Source of the DNA: an uncultured Asticcacaulis sp.
GTDB lineage: Bacteria > Pseudomonadota > Alphaproteobacteria > Caulobacterales > Caulobacteraceae
Direction of reading: 5' to 3'
Assembly (NCBI GenBank): GCA_946482045.1
Contig: CAMLPZ010000185.1
Location: 1 to 8,450 of the forward strand
DNA: 8,450 bases
Every line of letters starts with the position of its first letter. Positions within the stretch are counted from its first letter, which is position 1. The position numbers and the translations under genes are program-made. The notes beneath the pieces are model-generated. The model saw only the letters and a program-made list of their open reading frames with translations, was not told where the DNA came from and ran no database searches. This document shows positions 6,418 to 8,450 of the stretch, in pieces.

Positions 6418-6432
6418 GAACTGGTAAGTTCT
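6417..6432. terminator. Small hairpin between convergent genes
   Basis: AGAACT (6417-6422) pairs with AGTTCT (6427-6432) around GGTA, overlapping the stop codon of the NtrZ-like gene. It fills most of the 18-bp gap to the convergent ThiE-like gene. It is short and AT-rich, so it is a weak terminator at best. Confidence 0.3.
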
Positions 6433-6435
6433 AAT

Positions 6436-7080
6436 CTAATCCTTCAGACTGAATGCATCGACCGCCGCGACGCCCCAAAGGCCGCTGTCGCGCAATTGCG
6501 GGATCGTGTCGCAGCTGATCCCGCCCAAGCCGTAGACGGGCACCGGCGAGGCATCGGCAAAGGCGCGAATGCCTTTTATTCCGAGAGTGTTGGCTTCTGC
6601 CGCCGAGGCGCTTCGGCTGGCGAAGACGGGTGAGGCGAAGACCGCGTCCAGAGCGTCGATTTCGGGCCGGTGCAGGGTTTCCAGGTTGTGGCAGGCGGCG
6701 GTCAGAATGAAGTCCGGATATTCCGCCGCCAGTCCTGGCGCCTTGTCGAGATTGCGCTCAGGCAGGTGGACGCCATGAGCGTCCACTTCTAAGGCCAGGT
6801 CGGCATCATTGCCGATCAGCAGGATCAGGTTGCGCAGGCGGGCGATCCGGCTGAGGAGTTGCGCCCTTTGCAGGGCGTGGGCCTCACCGAAGTGGCGATA
6901 AATGATGCCGCAACCTTGGGGCAGATGCTCGGCGATATCTTCGGGATGGGCGATGCGCGCCGGATCGGTTACAAAGAAAAGTACCGGCAGAGAGGCGCCC
7001 ATAGGGTTCAAAGCCGTCCGCGCCTGCGCTATGACGGTCGCCTTGTCGAGCAGATATTGGAAGCGGGTTGCATATGTCAT
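6436..7080 (-). CDS. Thiamine phosphate synthase-like (ThiE/TenI fold) protein
   Basis: A 214-residue protein with a ThiE/TenI-type TIM barrel. Family signatures in order are VLFFVTDPAR at 33-42, LILLIGNDADLAL at 85-97 (ThiE: INDRxDLA), GVHLPE at 103-108, TAACHNLETL at 127-136, SPVFAS at 150-155, LGIKG at 166-170, VYGLGGI at 182-188 and WGVAAVDAF at 202-210. ThiE joins the pyrimidine and thiazole halves of thiamine phosphate. Several ThiE substrate contacts differ here: IIYRHF at 59-64 replaces the QxRxK motif and NDA replaces NDR. A TenI-like or other role is therefore quite possible. The ATG at 7080 lies inside the divergent yggS start region; an in-frame ATG at 7002 (residue 27) is an alternative, though it would leave only a few residues before the first barrel strand. 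No clear ribosome site precedes either. Confidence 0.8.
   Translation of the reverse strand: MTYATRFQYLLDKATVIAQARTALNPMGASLPVLFFVTDPARIAHPEDIAEHLPQGCGIIYRHFGEAHALQRAQLLSRIARLRNLILLIGNDADLALEVDAHGVHLPERNLDKAPGLAAEYPDFILTAACHNLETLHRPEIDALDAVFASPVFASRSASAAEANTLGIKGIRAFADASPVPVYGLGGISCDTIPQLRDSGLWGVAAVDAFSLKD
7028..7035 (+). promoter_or_regulatory. Possible -10 element for yggS inside the ThiE-like gene
   Basis: GCTATGAC matches 7 of 8 positions of the Caulobacter -10 GCTANAWC and lies 38 bp before the yggS ATG. The -35 at 14-bp spacing (TTCAAAG, 7007-7013) is poor. Because the two divergent genes leave no non-coding gap, any yggS promoter must lie in the neighbour's coding sequence or further away. 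Confidence 0.25.
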
Positions 7081-7739
7081 CGTCGAATACCGAAGACTAT
7101 CAGCGGATTATAGACCGAATGGCACAGGCTTTAAAGGCCTCCGGCCGCGCAGCCGACAGCGTCATCCTGACGGCCGTTTCCAAGACGCAACCCTGGGAGC
7201 GGATTGAACCTGTTTTGGCGGCCGGACAGCGGCGCTTCGGCGAAAACCGGGTGCAGGAGGCGATGGAGCGCTGGGAAGGGCAGCGCGACAATTGGCCGGG
7301 CCTGGAATTACGGCTGATCGGGCCCCTGCAAAGCAACAAGACGGCCGATGCGGTCGCTTTTTTCGACGTGATCGAGACAGTCGACCGCGACAAGATCGCC
7401 CGCGCCATCGCCGACGAGGTCCAGAAACAGGGCCGGTCGCCGGAACTGCTGATCCAGGTCAATATCGGTGAGGAAGACCAGAAGGCGGGTGTCCTGCCTC
7501 TGGACGCCGATGCTTTCATCGCGTCTGTTCGCAAGGACTACGGTTTGGCTGTATCCGGCCTGATGTGCATTCCCCCCGTCGACGGCCCGCGCGGACCTTA
7601 CTTTGCCCTGCTGAAAAAGATCGCCGACCGCAACGGCATTAAGCAACTCAGCATGGGTATGAGCGACGATTTCGAGACGGCGATTGCCTTTGGCTCGACG
7701 GAGATCCGCGTCGGCTCCGCGATATTTGGCTCCCGCTGA
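7074..7739 (+). CDS. yggS: YggS family pyridoxal phosphate homeostasis protein (PLPBP)
   Basis: A 221-residue cytoplasmic PLP-binding barrel that, by family, buffers pyridoxal phosphate and influences amino-acid metabolism without a known catalytic reaction. The PLP lysine is K37 in TAVSKTQP. Other signatures are FGENRVQEA at 55-63, LIGPLQSNK at 81-89 (here preceded by Arg rather than the common His), QVNIGEEDQKAG at 128-139, GLMCIPP at 162-168, LSMGMSDDFETAI at 192-204 and RVGSAIFG at 212-219, the phosphate-binding end. All key motifs are present and the length is normal. I choose the ATG at 7074; a TTG at 7068 is also in frame. GGAAGCGGG lies just upstream within the divergent gene. The start overlaps the divergent ThiE-like start by 7 bp. 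Confidence 0.95.
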   Translation: MSSSNTEDYQRIIDRMAQALKASGRAADSVILTAVSKTQPWERIEPVLAAGQRRFGENRVQEAMERWEGQRDNWPGLELRLIGPLQSNKTADAVAFFDVIETVDRDKIARAIADEVQKQGRSPELLIQVNIGEEDQKAGVLPLDADAFIASVRKDYGLAVSGLMCIPPVDGPRGPYFALLKKIADRNGIKQLSMGMSDDFETAIAFGSTEIRVGSAIFGSR

Positions 7740-7749
7740 TTTTGTGGTT

Positions 7750-7770
7750 CCAAGGTCCTTCGGACCTTGG
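7750..7770. terminator. Perfect 9-bp hairpin between yggS and the L,D-transpeptidase gene
   Basis: CCAAGGTCC (7750-7758) pairs exactly with GGACCTTGG (7762-7770) around TTC, 11 bp after the yggS stop and 13 bp beyond the end of the convergent gene. No long U-tract follows on either strand, but position and stem strength suit a shared 3'-end structure. The core GGTCC-TTC-GGACC is the complement of the hairpin at 3721-3737. Confidence 0.55.
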
Positions 7771-7783
7771 CCGCCGGAGGCCC

Positions 7784-8293
7784 TTATTCCTTGATTTCTA
7801 CCGTACTGCCTGGCTCGGCTTCTTTTAGAAGCTCCAGCAGATCATCACTGGCCATTGCAACGCAGCCCTCAGTGCCGGCATAGTTGTCGCGCGCCAGATG
7901 CATGAAAATGGCCGATCCCATGCCGGCAACGGGCGGGTCATCATTATGCCCCAGAACGACGATAAGGTCGTAGACATGATCATCGCGCCATAGCTTTTCA
8001 TGGCTGAACGCGTACGGTAATTTAACGTGCCGGTTGTAATCCTGGCTTCTCGGATCGTCACACCACCCGTCGTCGGGTGACAGGGCGATCACCTCAAGGG
8101 CCGTTTCAGGCGGCGCTACCCTATCCGGCCGATAGAAGACGTAACGGATCGGCCATTCACCCAAAGGCGACTTGCCGTCGCCTTCCCTTTTATCGCTCGC
8201 CAAGGCCACCCCCCCTTTTCCCAAGGCCACCCGAACACTATGTAGGTTTAGACCTAGCCGTCCGTCGCTATATGCGGTAAATTTCTTGACCAT
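7784..8293 (-). CDS. YkuD-type L,D-transpeptidase family protein
   Basis: A 169-residue protein with a YkuD catalytic domain, the fold that makes 3-3 cross-links in peptidoglycan or attaches proteins to it. The active site is visible as FMHLARDNYAGTEGCVAM, with His132 and the nucleophile Cys144 in the T-E-G-C-V-A motif. Upstream motifs are KREGDGKSPLGEWPI at 35-49 and LIVVLGHND at 110-118. It is a short form of the COG3786 type with no signal peptide or membrane segment that I can see, so its route to the periplasm is unclear. The N-terminal 30 residues hold a repeated VALG/VALA unit and a run of seven G on the coding strand (8209-8215 on the plus strand). The start at 8293 has no good ribosome site. 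It is convergent with yggS and divergent from the response regulator. Confidence 0.9.
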   Translation of the reverse strand: MVKKFTAYSDGRLGLNLHSVRVALGKGGVALASDKREGDGKSPLGEWPIRYVFYRPDRVAPPETALEVIALSPDDGWCDDPRSQDYNRHVKLPYAFSHEKLWRDDHVYDLIVVLGHNDDPPVAGMGSAIFMHLARDNYAGTEGCVAMASDDLLELLKEAEPGSTVEIKE

Positions 8294-8314
8294 TCGGGGT
8301 GATTTGCGGCTAAC
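8286..8314 (+). promoter_or_regulatory. Promoter for the response regulator gene
   Basis: TTGACC (8286-8291), 17-bp spacer, GCTAAC (8309-8314), the latter resembling the Caulobacter -10. The start would be near 8321, giving a ~20-nt leader. The -35 box overlaps the first codons of the divergent transpeptidase gene. Confidence 0.5.
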
Positions 8315-8315
8315 A

Positions 8316-8321
8316 ATTATA
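8316..8321 (-). promoter_or_regulatory. -10 element for the L,D-transpeptidase gene
   Basis: A perfect TATAAT on the minus strand, 22 bp upstream of the transpeptidase ATG. The -35 at the expected distance (TGATCC) is poor and overlaps the start of the response regulator gene. It lies directly beside the -10 of the divergent promoter. Confidence 0.4.
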
Positions 8322-8343
8322 AGAAACTCAAAGATACAGGATC

Positions 8344-8450
8344 ATGGTGCAACAAAAAACCCTCCTTGTCGTCGATGATGATGATGAACTGCGCGAAGCT
8401 TTGGCTGAGCAGCTGGAACTTCACGAAGAATTCAAGGTCGTTCAGGCGTC
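8344..8450 (+). CDS. Response regulator, N-terminal receiver fragment (runs off the window)
   Basis: The first 35 codons of a protein beginning MVQQKTLLVVDDDDELREA. This is the first strand and acidic pocket of a CheY-like receiver: hydrophobic LLVVDDDDELREAL, then an EQLELHEEF helix and a VVQA second strand. The phosphorylated Asp and any output domain are outside the window, so the class (OmpR-like or other) cannot be told. ACAGG ends 3 nt before the ATG, a rather tight ribosome site. It is divergent from the L,D-transpeptidase, 50 bp between starts. Confidence 0.85.
   Translation, partial: MVQQKTLLVVDDDDELREALAEQLELHEEFKVVQA

Noticed and set aside
1..8450. Mobile elements, CRISPR arrays, tRNA or rRNA genes
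   Set aside because: I saw no transposase or integrase motifs, no regularly spaced repeats, and no cloverleaf or rRNA segments.

Overview
The window looks like chromosomal DNA from an alphaproteobacterium of the Caulobacterales, probably near Asticcacaulis or Caulobacter. I infer this from the high-GC, C-ending codon use in the core genes, the alphaproteobacterial form of FtsK, the DUF3576 lipoprotein, an NtrZ-like periplasmic protein, and several promoters resembling the Caulobacter housekeeping consensus (TTGACgS-N10-14-GCTANAWC). I see no phage, transposase, CRISPR, tRNA or rRNA signal.

Left part (1-3709): a UbiH/COQ6-type FAD hydroxylase for ubiquinone synthesis runs leftward out of the window. 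Divergent from it is ftsK, the DNA translocase of the divisome. The gap between them holds two mutually exclusive hairpins and a near-consensus CtrA-type box.

Middle (3710-4900): two small lipoprotein genes of unknown function form a likely operon. They lie between two copies of a ~76-bp repeat. Each copy is a conserved block followed by a hairpin, and the two hairpins differ by a compensatory base-pair change. The second copy appears to be the shared terminator for lipoprotein 2 and the convergent DUF3576 gene.

Right of centre (4901-6435): a DUF3576 lipoprotein gene (leftward) with a clear promoter and ~120-nt leader, then a long non-coding stretch with a Caulobacter-type promoter, then an NtrZ-like periplasmic protein gene.

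Right part (6436-8450): a divergent ThiE/TenI-like gene and yggS whose start codons overlap, a perfect hairpin between yggS and a convergent YkuD L,D-transpeptidase gene, and finally the first 35 codons of a response regulator, divergent from the transpeptidase with very close promoters.

The named genes are mostly housekeeping: cell division, quinone synthesis, PLP homeostasis, envelope and signalling. The least explained parts are the lipoprotein pair with its flanking repeats, the overlapping divergent thiE-like/yggS starts, and the leader structures upstream of ubiH/ftsK and the NtrZ-like gene. I did not find a clearly new multi-gene system.
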